Notes: a model not told the origin generated them from the sequence alone. 8,237 bases of DNA from an uncultured Collinsella sp. (GCA_958421035.1 CATZKS010000095.1:1-8237), one strand, 5' to 3'; numbered from the stretch's first letter, positions 1 to 6,300 are shown. Made by a program: numbers and translations.

Positions 1-54
1 AGCACGCGGCTGTTAACCGCGCTGTTGTAGGTTCGAGTCCTACCCGGGGAGCCA
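1..54 (+). tRNA. tRNA-Asn (GUU), 5'-truncated by window edge
   Basis: This is the 3' portion of an asparagine tRNA. It contains the end of the D arm, the complete anticodon arm with loop CTGTTAA (anticodon GTT), the T arm (GTAGG-TTCGAGT-CCTAC), the 3' acceptor strand CCGGGGA, discriminator G and an encoded CCA. All 54 visible bases are identical to the downstream copy at 109-162. By comparison with that copy, 21 nt of the 5' end lie outside the window, so this is truncation by the window and not a broken gene. Confidence 0.93.
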
Positions 55-87
55 GATTTTTCCAGCCCTTTCCGTTGGGCTTTAAAT

Positions 88-162
88 TCCTCGGTAGCTC
101 AATGGTAGAGCACGCGGCTGTTAACCGCGCTGTTGTAGGTTCGAGTCCTACCCGGGGAGCCA
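88..162 (+). tRNA. tRNA-Asn (GUU), complete
   Basis: This is a complete 75-nt tRNA with encoded CCA. The acceptor stem pairs TCCTCGG (88-94) with CCGGGGA (152-158), with one G-U pair. The D stem is GCTC/GAGC (97-100/108-111). The anticodon stem CGCGG/CCGCG (113-117/125-129) encloses CTGTTAA, placing anticodon GTT at 120-122, which reads AAC and AAU. The T stem is GTAGG/CCTAC (135-139/147-151) around TTCGAGT. The discriminator is G159, typical of bacterial tRNA-Asn. It lies 33 nt after the previous identical tRNA and 6 nt before a terminator hairpin, so the two are probably processed from one transcript. Confidence 0.97.
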
Positions 163-168
163 GGTTGT

Positions 169-198
169 AAAACCCGTCGCTTATGCGGCGGGTTTTTT
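169..198 (+). terminator. Intrinsic terminator of the tRNA-Asn unit
   Basis: The arm AAAACCCGTCGC (169-180) pairs with GCGGCGGGTTTT (185-196), with one G-U pair, around the loop TTAT, and runs into a T6 tract (193-198). It begins 6 nt after the tRNA CCA. This is a standard Rho-independent terminator and separates the tRNA transcript from the yloU operon. Confidence 0.92.
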
Positions 199-212
199 CA
201 TGCCGCGATCGC

Positions 213-224
213 CGTTCGCGAACG
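213..224. promoter_or_regulatory. 12-bp perfect palindrome CGTTCGCGAACG, possible operator
   Basis: CGTTCGCGAACG reads the same on both strands and lies in the 159-nt gap between the tRNA terminator and yloU, about 70 nt upstream of the candidate -10 box. It has the GTTC..GAAC orientation, so it is not a LexA box of the GAAC-N4-GTTC type. No regulator can be assigned; a DNA-binding site is only inferred from the symmetry and the intergenic position. Confidence 0.3.
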
Positions 225-294
225 TTACCATATCAACATTTCGTGTCGAGGATGTAATCCCGAGGCCCGCCACCTCAACATGGCGCGGTCGTTG

Positions 295-300
295 TAGAAT
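295..300 (+). promoter_or_regulatory. Candidate -10 box (TAGAAT) for the yloU-fakA-recG-rsmD-coaD run
   Basis: TAGAAT is the best -10-like hexamer between the tRNA terminator and yloU. It would give a transcript starting near 307 and a leader of about 50 nt. No convincing -35 hexamer lies 16-18 nt upstream (the sequence there is ACCTCA), so this call rests on position and a single hexamer. Confidence 0.3.
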
Positions 301-324
301 ATTCCAATGATTGCTCCCACGACA

Positions 325-341
325 TGGTGCCGCGAGCACCA
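325..341 (+). promoter_or_regulatory. Leader hairpin just upstream of the yloU ribosome binding site
   Basis: TGGTGC (325-330) and GCACCA (336-341) form a perfect 6-bp stem around CGCGA. The stem ends 3 nt before the purine-rich ribosome binding site (345-351), which stays unpaired. No T tract follows, so it is not a terminator. It might stabilise the mRNA 5' end or keep the ribosome binding site exposed; this role is inferred. Confidence 0.4.
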
Positions 342-344
342 AGA

Positions 345-351
345 AAAGGAG
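345..351 (+). promoter_or_regulatory. Ribosome binding site that fixes the GTG start of yloU
   Basis: AAAGGAG lies 6 nt before GTG at 358-360. The reading frame is open back to an ATG at 307, but that codon has no Shine-Dalgarno sequence in front of it, and the 17 codons it would add have no counterpart in the family. This site therefore decides the start. Confidence 0.85.
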
Positions 352-357
352 ATTCTT

Positions 358-714
358 GTGTCTGAGACCATTAACGGCAGCCTGAGCGTCTCGAACGACG
401 TTATTGCCGATATTGCCGGTTATGCCGCGATGACGTGCTATGGCGTTGTCGGTATGGCTGAGCAGCTCCAGGGCGCCGAGAGCGTGCGCCTGCTTGCCGG
501 TCAGCGCCTCCGCAAGGGCGTGCTTGTCTCCGCCGACGAGAACGGCCTTACGGTCGATCTTCACGTCGTGCTCGAGAACGGCGTCAACATGAAGTCCGTC
601 TGCCACAATCTTTCGAGCTCCGTTGCCTTCACCCTGCAGGAGATCGCCCAGATCGATCCCGCCAGCCTTAAGATCGGCATCCATATCGACGCGCTTAAGA
701 GCCGTCTGAACTAG
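358..714 (+). CDS. yloU: Asp23/Gls24 family envelope protein (YloU-like, DUF322)
   Basis: This is a small 118-residue protein of the Asp23/Gls24 family. The family is found in Gram-positive bacteria and linked to the cell envelope and envelope stress; no enzymatic activity is established. The N-terminal half carries the family signature, with a segment reading VSNDVIADIAGYAAM followed by CYGVVGMAE, close to the B. subtilis YloU pattern. Alternating beta and helical segments follow, including a VDLHVVLENG strand and a terminal IHIDALKSR. There is no signal peptide or membrane segment. It is the first gene of a packed run and lies 27 nt before the fatty acid kinase gene, the same pairing as yloU-yloV in Firmicutes. 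The GTG start was chosen for its strong ribosome binding site and for the match to family length (about 120). The family call is firm; the biological role is not known. Confidence 0.9.
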   Translation: MSETINGSLSVSNDVIADIAGYAAMTCYGVVGMAEQLQGAESVRLLAGQRLRKGVLVSADENGLTVDLHVVLENGVNMKSVCHNLSSSVAFTLQEIAQIDPASLKIGIHIDALKSRLN

Positions 715-741
715 CATCCGAAAACGGAGATTCAAATACCC

Positions 742-2403
742 ATGATTGCAAAGACCATTCGCACCTGTTTTCCGATCGCTGCGGCTGCCGTTTCCGACAA
801 GGCCGAGGAGATCAACAAGCTCAACGTCTTCCCCGTACCCGACGGCGACACCGGCACCAACATGTCGCTCACGCTCGCCTCGGTGACCAAGGAGCTTTCC
901 GCCCTTCCCGCCGATGCCGACATGGAGGCCATCGCCGGCGCCATCACCCACGGTTCCCTGATGGGCGCCCGCGGTAACTCCGGCGTCATCACCTCGCAGA
1001 TTCTGCGCGGCGTGGCCGAGGGCCTTGTCTCTGCCGACGAGCCCATTACGTCCGCCAACATTGCCTTCGCCTTCCGTCGCGCCGTCAAGGTCGCCTTCCA
1101 GGCTGTCCGCAAGCCCATCGAGGGCACGATCCTCACGGTCCTGCGCGATGTCTCGACCAAGGCCGACGAGTGCGAGAAGAAGAAGTTCTCGGCCGAGGAT
1201 GCGCTCGATGCTATCGTCGTCGAGGCCTACCAGTCCGTCGCCCGCACGCCCGACCTGCTGCCCGTTCTGAAGGAGAACGGCGTGGTCGACTCCGGCGCTT
1301 TTGGCTTTGCCATCTTCCTGGAGAACTTTGTTGCCGCCGCGCTTGGTCGCAGCACCGTGGTCGAGGATTTCTCCGCTACGTTTGACTCCGCCGGCTCTGC
1401 CCGCGATGCCGCTCTTGGCCGTGTTGAGATCGAGGCTAACGACGACTGGGAGGGCTCGGAGTTCCGCTACTGCAACGAGTTCCTCTTTAAGGCCGACGCC
1501 CCGTTTGACGAGGACGAGTGCCTTAAGTTCCTAGGCTCCATGGGCGACTGTGAGCTGCTCGTGGGCGCCTATCCCGACTACAAGATCCATGTGCACTCCA
1601 ACACCCCCAACCTGGTGCTCGAGCACATGCTGCAGCTCGGTCAGATCTATGAGGTCTTTATCCACAACATGGAGATGGAGGCCCACGACCGTACCGCCAA
1701 GATCCACGAGGATCAGGAAAAGGCCGCCGAGCCCGCCAAGGCGCTGGGCTTTGTCGCCGTTGCCGCCGGTTCCGGCGAGGCTGACATCCTCAAGTCCCTT
1801 GGCGTCGACGTGATCGTGTCGGGTGGCCAGACCATGAACCCCTCGACTGCAGACCTGCTGGGTGCGGTGGACCAGGTCAACGCGACCTCGGTCATCATCC
1901 TGCCCAACAACGGCAACATCCGCATGGCTGCCGAGGCTGCCGCTTCTGCCTGCACCGACAAGAAGGTCGCCGTCGTTCCCACCAAGACCGTCCCGCAGGC
2001 CTTCTCCGCGCTGTTCGCAGTCCTGCCCGATTCCGAGCTCGAGGATGCCGTCGCCGCCATGGTCGACGCCATCAGCGAGGTCCGCGATGGCGAGGTCACC
2101 CGCGCCGTGCGCGACTCCAGTGCCTCTGACGGTTCTCCGATTCACTCCGGTGACGTCATGGGTATCATCGCCGGCTCCATCGACGTGGTCGGCTCCGACG
2201 TGAAGCAGGTCACGCTCGACTGCATCAACCGCATGCAGGAGGAAGAGGAGGGCGACGCGCTGACGATTCTGGCCGGCGAGGAGCTGTCCGATGAGGCCTT
2301 CCAGGAGATCGTCGACGCTATCGAGGAGGCTCAGCCCGATCTGGAGATCGACGCCCATCGTGGCGAGCAGCCGCTCTATCCCGTGATCTTCTCGATCGAG
2401 TAG
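742..2403 (+). CDS. fakA: Fatty acid kinase catalytic subunit FakA-like (YloV, DAK2 domain)
   Basis: This 553-residue protein matches the full three-part architecture of FakA/YloV. These enzymes phosphorylate fatty acids held by a FakB (DegV-family) carrier to acyl-phosphate for phospholipid synthesis. The N-terminal DhaL-type kinase domain (about 1-205) contains DGDTGTNM at 34-41, whose aspartates bind Mg-ATP, and GARGNSGVI at 75-83. The middle domain has Cys244 in YCNEF and the HVH pair (His283, His285), matching the metal-binding Cys/His set of FakA. The C-terminal domain (about 334-553) has VSGGQTMNPST at 359-369, LPNNGNI at 387-393 and the conserved end QPLYPVIFSIE. No FakB gene is present in the window. 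The ATG has a weak ribosome binding site (CGGAG at 725-729, 12 nt away), so translation may rely partly on coupling to yloU. It ends 10 nt before recG. Older annotations call this family dihydroxyacetone kinase-like; glycerone is probably not its substrate. Confidence 0.92.
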   Translation: MIAKTIRTCFPIAAAAVSDKAEEINKLNVFPVPDGDTGTNMSLTLASVTKELSALPADADMEAIAGAITHGSLMGARGNSGVITSQILRGVAEGLVSADEPITSANIAFAFRRAVKVAFQAVRKPIEGTILTVLRDVSTKADECEKKKFSAEDALDAIVVEAYQSVARTPDLLPVLKENGVVDSGAFGFAIFLENFVAAALGRSTVVEDFSATFDSAGSARDAALGRVEIEANDDWEGSEFRYCNEFLFKADAPFDEDECLKFLGSMGDCELLVGAYPDYKIHVHSNTPNLVLEHMLQLGQIYEVFIHNMEMEAHDRTAKIHEDQEKAAEPAKALGFVAVAAGSGEADILKSLGVDVIVSGGQTMNPSTADLLGAVDQVNATSVIILPNNGNIRMAAEAAASACTDKKVAVVPTKTVPQAFSALFAVLPDSELEDAVAAMVDAISEVRDGEVTRAVRDSSASDGSPIHSGDVMGIIAGSIDVVGSDVKQVTLDCINRMQEEEEGDALTILAGEELSDEAFQEIVDAIEEAQPDLEIDAHRGEQPLYPVIFSIE

Positions 2404-2414
2404 GCAACTGCCTA
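2401..2414 (+). promoter_or_regulatory. Palindrome/hairpin across the fakA stop and recG start
   Basis: TAGGCAACTGCCTA is a perfect inverted repeat (6-bp arms, 2-nt centre). It begins with the TAG stop of fakA and ends on the A of the recG ATG. As RNA it would form a 5-bp stem TAGGC/GCCTA with loop AACT, burying the only AGG available as a ribosome binding site. The likely meaning is that a ribosome finishing fakA opens the structure, coupling recG translation to fakA; this is inferred. Confidence 0.4.
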
Positions 2415-4591
2415 TGTCCGAGCTGTGCTCCGTGCCGCGTGTCTCGGAGCGCTTTGCCCAGAGCAATGCGCTCGACGAGGATATCGCGCGACTCAAATAT
2501 GTTTCGGGTAAACGTGAGGAGGCCCTTCGCCGTCTGGGAATTCGGACGGTGGGGGACCTCCTTCTCCATATTCCTCATCGATACCTCGACTTTACCCGTT
2601 CGTGGTCCATTGAGATGGCGCCCATCGGTACCGTGTGCACCATCATCGCCACGGTCGACCGTATCGTCCAAAAGCAGCCGCGTCCGCGCATGCAGGTGAC
2701 TGAGGTCTCACTTGTTGACGAGACGGGCGTGCTGCAGGTTGCCTTTTTCCGCCAGCCCTGGATTGCTCAGCAGCTTAAGCAGGGCGACCGCCTGGCCGTG
2801 ATGGGCAAGGTCGAGTTTGCCTACGGCTTTAAGCAGATGGCCTCGCCCCACTTTGAAAAGCTCGAGGACGGGCGCGCCGCAGGCACCATTCTGCCGGTCC
2901 ATTACGTGAGCGATGGCGTGAGCCAGGCGTGGATGCGCCGCATCGTAAGCGGCGCGCTCGAGGTCGTCGGCAATCCCTTCGATCCGATTCCCGCGCCGCT
3001 GCGCGCAAAGCGGAAGCTCATGAGCAATGCCCGCGCGTTGCGTTCGATCCACTTTCCCTCGAGCATGGCTGAGCGCGACATCGCACGCCGGCGTCTTGCC
3101 TACGAGGAGTGCCTCTACCTGCAGCTGGCGCTGCGTCTGCGCAACGACGGCGGCCTTGTCGATGTGGTGCCCTATGCCCACACTGCGGGCGAGCATCTGG
3201 GCGCGCTTAAACAGGCCCTTCCGTTTTCGCTGAGCGACGAGCAGGAGGCCGCATTCCAAGACATCCTGCATGACATGTGCGATGGCGGGCGCGTGATGAA
3301 CCGTCTGCTGCTGGGCGATGTCGGTACCGGTAAGACCGCCGTTGCCGCCTGCGCGCTGGCTGTGGCTGCCGATAGCGGCACACAGGCCTGCGTTATGGCG
3401 CCCACGGGCGTGCTGGCGCGCCAATATGCCGATAAGACCGGCCCTCTGCTCTCGCAGGCCGGCATGTCCTGGGCGCTTCTGGCGGGCGCCACGCCGGCCG
3501 CAGAGCGCGAGCGCATCCATGCCCAGCTGGAATCGGGCGAGCTTGACGTGCTCTTTGGCACCCATGCGGTGCTTTCGGATAACGTTGCGTTCAAGCATCT
3601 GTCGCTTGTTGTCATCGACGAGCAGCACCGCTTTGGCGTTGGCCAGCGCAACGCCCTACGCGCGAAGGGCCCCGGTGCCGATCTGCTCGTTATGACGGCA
3701 ACGCCCATCCCGCGTACGCTGGCGCTTTCGGTCTACGGCGATCTGGATACGAGCATCATCCGCCATCGGCCCGTCCCTGGCGCTGGCGTGTCGACACGCG
3801 TGCTCACCGAGTCGAGCCGCGACCTCGCCTATGGCGCCATCCGCGAGGCGCATGAAAAGGGTCAGCAGGCCTACGTGATTTGTCCGCTCGTGGAGCCGAG
3901 TGACTCGGCCGATGAGCTGGAAGACGTGCCCGGTATCGCCCGCGACGACGAGGGCCGCGTGACGGTCCCCGTGCCACTGCACGATACGGCAACCGAGTTT
4001 GACCGCCTGCGTCTGGCGTTGCCGGGTCTTGCCATCGAGCGCCTTCACGGCCGTATGCCAGCGGGGGAGAAGGATCGGGTCATCGATGCCTTCAAGCGTG
4101 GCGAGATCGACGTGCTCGTCTCGACTACGGTGGTCGAGGTGGGCGTCGACGTGCCTAACGCCACCGTTATGGTCATCGAGAACGGTGAGCGCTTTGGCTT
4201 GGCGGCCTTGCACCAGCTGCGCGGTCGCGTGGGCCGCGGCAGCGTGTCGGGCACCTGCCTGGTTATGACGCACTCCAAGGGCAACGGCGGCGCATCGGCG
4301 GCGCAAGACCGTCTCCAGTCGCTCGAAAAGACCTCGGACGGCTTTACGCTCGCCCAAATGGACCTGCGTTTGCGCCACGAGGGCGAAATCCTGGGGTACC
4401 GCCAGCATGGTGGTGTGACCCTGCGCTTTGTCGACCTGGATGCCGACGAGGAGCTGATCGAGTGGGCCCATTTGGACGCGGTCGAGCTCTTGCGGTATGC
4501 TTGCACCCTTGACTCCGTGGCGACGCGCCCTCTGCGCGATGCGGTCGCCATGCGATATCGACACATTTTTAAGGAGGTCAGCGGAGGATGA
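2414..4591 (+). CDS. recG: ATP-dependent DNA helicase RecG
   Basis: RecG is a superfamily 2 double-stranded DNA translocase that regresses stalled replication forks and processes branched recombination intermediates in the cytoplasm. The 725 residues cover the whole protein. An N-terminal helical segment carries the family pattern LRRLGIRTVGDLLLHIPHRY (38-57). The OB-fold wedge domain spans about 70-165. The helicase core has Walker A GDVGTGKT (301-308), a DEQH box (402-405), TATPIPRTLAL (428-438), STTVVEVGVDVP (570-581) and QLRGRVGR (601-608). The C-terminal RecG motif reads LRLRHEGEILGYRQHG (651-666), an RxEG form like that of actinobacteria in place of RGPG. About 25-30 extra acidic residues lie near 495-527 compared with E. 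coli RecG as recalled. The start at ATG 2414 has almost no ribosome binding site and lies 10 nt after fakA. It overlaps rsmD by 4 nt (ATGA). Confidence 0.96.
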   Translation: MSELCSVPRVSERFAQSNALDEDIARLKYVSGKREEALRRLGIRTVGDLLLHIPHRYLDFTRSWSIEMAPIGTVCTIIATVDRIVQKQPRPRMQVTEVSLVDETGVLQVAFFRQPWIAQQLKQGDRLAVMGKVEFAYGFKQMASPHFEKLEDGRAAGTILPVHYVSDGVSQAWMRRIVSGALEVVGNPFDPIPAPLRAKRKLMSNARALRSIHFPSSMAERDIARRRLAYEECLYLQLALRLRNDGGLVDVVPYAHTAGEHLGALKQALPFSLSDEQEAAFQDILHDMCDGGRVMNRLLLGDVGTGKTAVAACALAVAADSGTQACVMAPTGVLARQYADKTGPLLSQAGMSWALLAGATPAAERERIHAQLESGELDVLFGTHAVLSDNVAFKHLSLVVIDEQHRFGVGQRNALRAKGPGADLLVMTATPIPRTLALSVYGDLDTSIIRHRPVPGAGVSTRVLTESSRDLAYGAIREAHEKGQQAYVICPLVEPSDSADELEDVPGIARDDEGRVTVPVPLHDTATEFDRLRLALPGLAIERLHGRMPAGEKDRVIDAFKRGEIDVLVSTTVVEVGVDVPNATVMVIENGERFGLAALHQLRGRVGRGSVSGTCLVMTHSKGNGGASAAQDRLQSLEKTSDGFTLAQMDLRLRHEGEILGYRQHGGVTLRFVDLDADEELIEWAHLDAVELLRYACTLDSVATRPLRDAVAMRYRHIFKEVSGG

Positions 4592-5244
4592 GAATCATCG
4601 GCGGCGAATGGCGCGGTCGTAAGATCGAGGAGCCCCGTGGTCGCGATGTCACCCGCCCCACGACCGATCGCGTGCGCGAGGCATGCGCATCTATGGTCAT
4701 GTCGGCATTCGACTTCGATCTGGACGAGGTCCGCGTGCTGGACGCCTTTGGCGGCTCCGGCGCCTTAGGGTTAGAGATGCTCTCTCGTGGGGCCCGCTCG
4801 CTCACGACGTTTGAGATCGATCGCAACGCCGCGCGGCTCATTACCAAGAATATCGAGTCGCTCTGCCGTGACCGTGCGCGTTGGCGCGTGGTCACGGGCG
4901 ACATGCTGGCGAGTGCCTCGCGCGGTCGTGTACCGGGCGCCCCCTTTGATCTGGTCCTGCTTGACCCGCCCTATGCTTTTGGTGCCGAGCCGGTCGAGGA
5001 ACTGCTGCAGAACCTGGCTCAGCAGGGTCTGCTTGCACCTGGCGCTTTTGCCCTGTTTGAGCATGCCGCCGCCGATGCGGGCGCGCATCCGGTAGGCTTT
5101 GAGACTGTACGTAAGAAGCGCTACGGCATTACCTCGGTCGACCTGCTTCGTTGGGTCGGCGATGACGACGGTGGGGGCGACAGCGCCGGCGCAGATGCCG
5201 ACAACAACGATGCCACGACGTTTCAGGAGGACGCCCATGAATGA
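4588..5244 (+). CDS. rsmD: 16S rRNA (guanine(966)-N(2))-methyltransferase RsmD
   Basis: RsmD transfers a methyl group from S-adenosylmethionine to the N2 of G966 of 16S rRNA during small-subunit assembly. The 218 residues show the family's N-terminal RPTTDRVRE (23-31), the SAM-binding motif LDAFGGSGALGLE (51-63), the acidic ribose-binding strand TFEIDRN (74-80) and the catalytic DPPY (126-129). The Rossmann-fold core ends near WVG (189-191). The last 27 residues form an acidic Gly/Asp/Asn-rich tail that is not typical, since the family usually ends at about 190. ATG 4588 overlaps the recG stop by 4 nt, with AAGGAGGT at 4571-4578 as a good ribosome binding site 9 nt upstream. The rsmD-coaD pairing is widespread in bacteria, which supports the call. 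Confidence 0.94.
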   Translation: MRIIGGEWRGRKIEEPRGRDVTRPTTDRVREACASMVMSAFDFDLDEVRVLDAFGGSGALGLEMLSRGARSLTTFEIDRNAARLITKNIESLCRDRARWRVVTGDMLASASRGRVPGAPFDLVLLDPPYAFGAEPVEELLQNLAQQGLLAPGAFALFEHAAADAGAHPVGFETVRKKRYGITSVDLLRWVGDDDGGGDSAGADADNNDATTFQEDAHE

Positions 5245-5734
5245 CACCATCAACCGCGTGATCGTCCCGGGTACCTTCGATCCCATCACGTTTGGCCATA
5301 TCGATGTGATTCGCCGCGCCCGCCGCATCTTTCCCAGCGTGATCGTCGCTGTTGCCGAGTCGCAGGGTAAAAACGGTGTGGGCACCACGTTTACGCTCGA
5401 TGAGCGCGTGGCGCTGGCCCGCGAGGCGCTCGGTGATATCGACGGCGTTGAGGTCCTGCCCTTTACCGGCCTCTTGGTCGACTTCGCTCGTGAGCAGGGG
5501 GCGGGGGCCGTGGTCAAGGGCCTGCGTGCCATGACCGACTTTGAGTACGAGCTGCAGCAGGCCGACCTCAACTATCGTTTGGATAACGAGCTGGAGTCCA
5601 TCTTTGTCATGAGCGCGCCGCAGTACGGCTATATCTCGAGCTCAGTCGTTCGCCAGATCGCCTCGCTCGGCAGCGATGTATCGACGTTTGTTCCGTCCAA
5701 CGTGGTCGAAGCGCTCAGACATCGCTTTTCGTGA
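5237..5734 (+). CDS. coaD: Phosphopantetheine adenylyltransferase CoaD
   Basis: CoaD catalyses the penultimate step of coenzyme A synthesis: 4'-phosphopantetheine plus ATP gives dephospho-CoA and pyrophosphate. The 165 residues match the usual length of about 160. The nucleotidyltransferase signature PGTFDPITFGH (11-21) contains the TxGH motif. VKGLRAMTDFEYE (93-105) and the ATP-binding YISSSVVR (132-139) are the other family hallmarks, and FVPSNV ends the fold. ATG 5237 was chosen because AGGAGG lies 6 nt upstream (5225-5230) and because the longer upstream frame runs inside rsmD with no family similarity. The gene overlaps rsmD by 8 nt (ATGAATGA), which suggests translational coupling. It is the last gene of the packed run; only a weak hairpin with distant T6 follows, so termination there is uncertain. 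Confidence 0.96.
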   Translation: MNDTINRVIVPGTFDPITFGHIDVIRRARRIFPSVIVAVAESQGKNGVGTTFTLDERVALAREALGDIDGVEVLPFTGLLVDFAREQGAGAVVKGLRAMTDFEYELQQADLNYRLDNELESIFVMSAPQYGYISSSVVRQIASLGSDVSTFVPSNVVEALRHRFS

Positions 5735-5758
5735 CGTTTTTTATTGCCTGGTGGCATG

Positions 5759-5767
5759 TGGTAAACT
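5759..5767 (+). promoter_or_regulatory. Candidate extended -10 promoter for the SepIVA-like/DUF177 pair
   Basis: TGGTAAACT is an extended -10 element (TG-n-TAAACT), 36 nt before the start of the coiled-coil gene. No good -35 hexamer lies at 16-18 nt, which is usual for extended -10 promoters. The same TGTGGTA core precedes rpmF at 6858-6864. Confidence 0.5.
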
Positions 5768-5790
5768 AGCACGATGATATGTTACCTATG

Positions 5791-5797
5791 AAAGGAG
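5791..5797 (+). promoter_or_regulatory. Ribosome binding site that fixes the start of the SepIVA-like gene
   Basis: AAAGGAG lies 5 nt before ATG 5803. In-frame ATGs at 5779 and 5788 lack any such site, and the Shine-Dalgarno sequence itself would fall inside the longer frame, so 5803 is preferred. Confidence 0.85.
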
Positions 5798-5802
5798 ACC
5801 GG

Positions 5803-6300
5803 ATGCCGGGCGAGAATTTTCCTGGCGATAGGATCGTCAGCTTGGTCGATGAGCTCGAAGGGCTGATCGAGGAAGCCAAGCCGCCTTTCGGCAAGAACGC
5901 TCAGTTCAAGGTCATCGACGCCGACGTGTTCTTCAACATCCTCGACGAGCTCCGCATGAGCTATCCCGAGGAGTGGCAGAAGTCCCGCCGTATCCTTAAG
6001 GAGCGCGAGGAGCTTATGGCTTCCGCCGCCGCTCAGGCCGATTCCATCATCGCCGACGCTCAGCAGCAGGCCCTCACCATTGCCGGTGAGCAGGAGATCG
6101 TCCGCCTTGCGCAGCAGCAGGCCGACGACATCCGCGACCGTGCCCAGCAGTACGAGCGCGAGACGCGTTATGCTGCCGAGGACTACGCAGAGCAGGTCTT
6201 TACGCACCTGGAGGAGAACCTCAAGAGCCTGACTGGCACCGTTACCCGTTGCCGTCAGCAGCTCAACGAGGGTGCCGCCCAGCAGAATGGTCAGTGGTAA
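5803..6300 (+). CDS. SepIVA/DivIVA-like coiled-coil protein, probable cell division or envelope factor
   Basis: This 165-residue protein has no signal peptide, membrane segment or enzyme motif. A short N-terminal part with a conserved-looking VIDADVFFNILDELR stretch (about 37-51) precedes a long helix (about 60-145) rich in Ala, Gln, Glu and Arg, typical of a coiled coil and often mislabelled as ATP synthase subunit B/H-like. The pattern RRILKEREELM followed by repeated QAD/AQQQA units resembles DivIVA-like proteins of the SepIVA group. Position supports this: in Mycobacterium tuberculosis sepIVA (Rv2927c) lies directly upstream of the DUF177 gene (Rv2926c), as here. SepIVA is longer (about 245 residues) and has a septation role in mycobacteria, so a similar job here is inferred. 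The tail ends in QQNGQW. The stop codon overlaps the next start (TAATG). An extended -10 box lies upstream. Confidence 0.75.
   Translation: MPGENFPGDRIVSLVDELEGLIEEAKPPFGKNAQFKVIDADVFFNILDELRMSYPEEWQKSRRILKEREELMASAAAQADSIIADAQQQALTIAGEQEIVRLAQQQADDIRDRAQQYERETRYAAEDYAEQVFTHLEENLKSLTGTVTRCRQQLNEGAAQQNGQW

Noticed and set aside
213..230. LexA/SOS box near the palindrome
   Set aside because: The site has GTTC..GAAC rather than GAAC-N4-GTTC, and the overlapping CGAACGTT lacks the second half-site.
233..300. Two copies of TCAACAT, each 13 nt before a T..AAT hexamer (233-258 and 275-300), as tandem promoters or a repeat
   Set aside because: The spacing is too short for a standard -35/-10 pair and the similarity outside the heptamer is low; probably chance.
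307..357. Upstream ATG start at 307 for the Asp23/Gls24 gene
   Set aside because: The added 17 residues include the translated ribosome binding site, have no family counterpart, and the ATG has no Shine-Dalgarno sequence.
181..951. Minus-strand 256-codon frame across the tRNA terminator, yloU and the start of fakA
   Set aside because: It crosses a terminator, an intergenic gap and two genes in antisense; composition is biased and no motif is visible.
1531..2496. Long minus-strand open frame (321 codons) opposite fakA
   Set aside because: It is an artefact of GC-rich third codon positions: stop codons are rare in this antisense register. The translation is Gly/Asp/Leu/His-rich with no family motifs, and the plus strand carries fakA with clear motifs.
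2708..4564. Two long minus-strand open frames (2708-3628 and 3656-4564) opposite recG
   Set aside because: They mirror recG codons, show no ribosome binding sites of note or recognisable domains, and lie wholly within a fully supported RecG gene.
5708..5742. Possible terminator after coaD (GAAGCG/CGCTTT stem, T6 at 5737-5742)
   Set aside because: The stem has only 6 bp with a G-U end, a 9-nt loop, and the T6 tract lies 8 nt beyond it. It does not meet the usual form, so read-through into the next gene cannot be excluded.
5744..5756. Small inverted repeat TGCC-TGGT-GGCA just before the TAAACT box as an operator
   Set aside because: Arms of 4 bp are expected often by chance in GC-rich DNA, and nothing else supports a regulator site.
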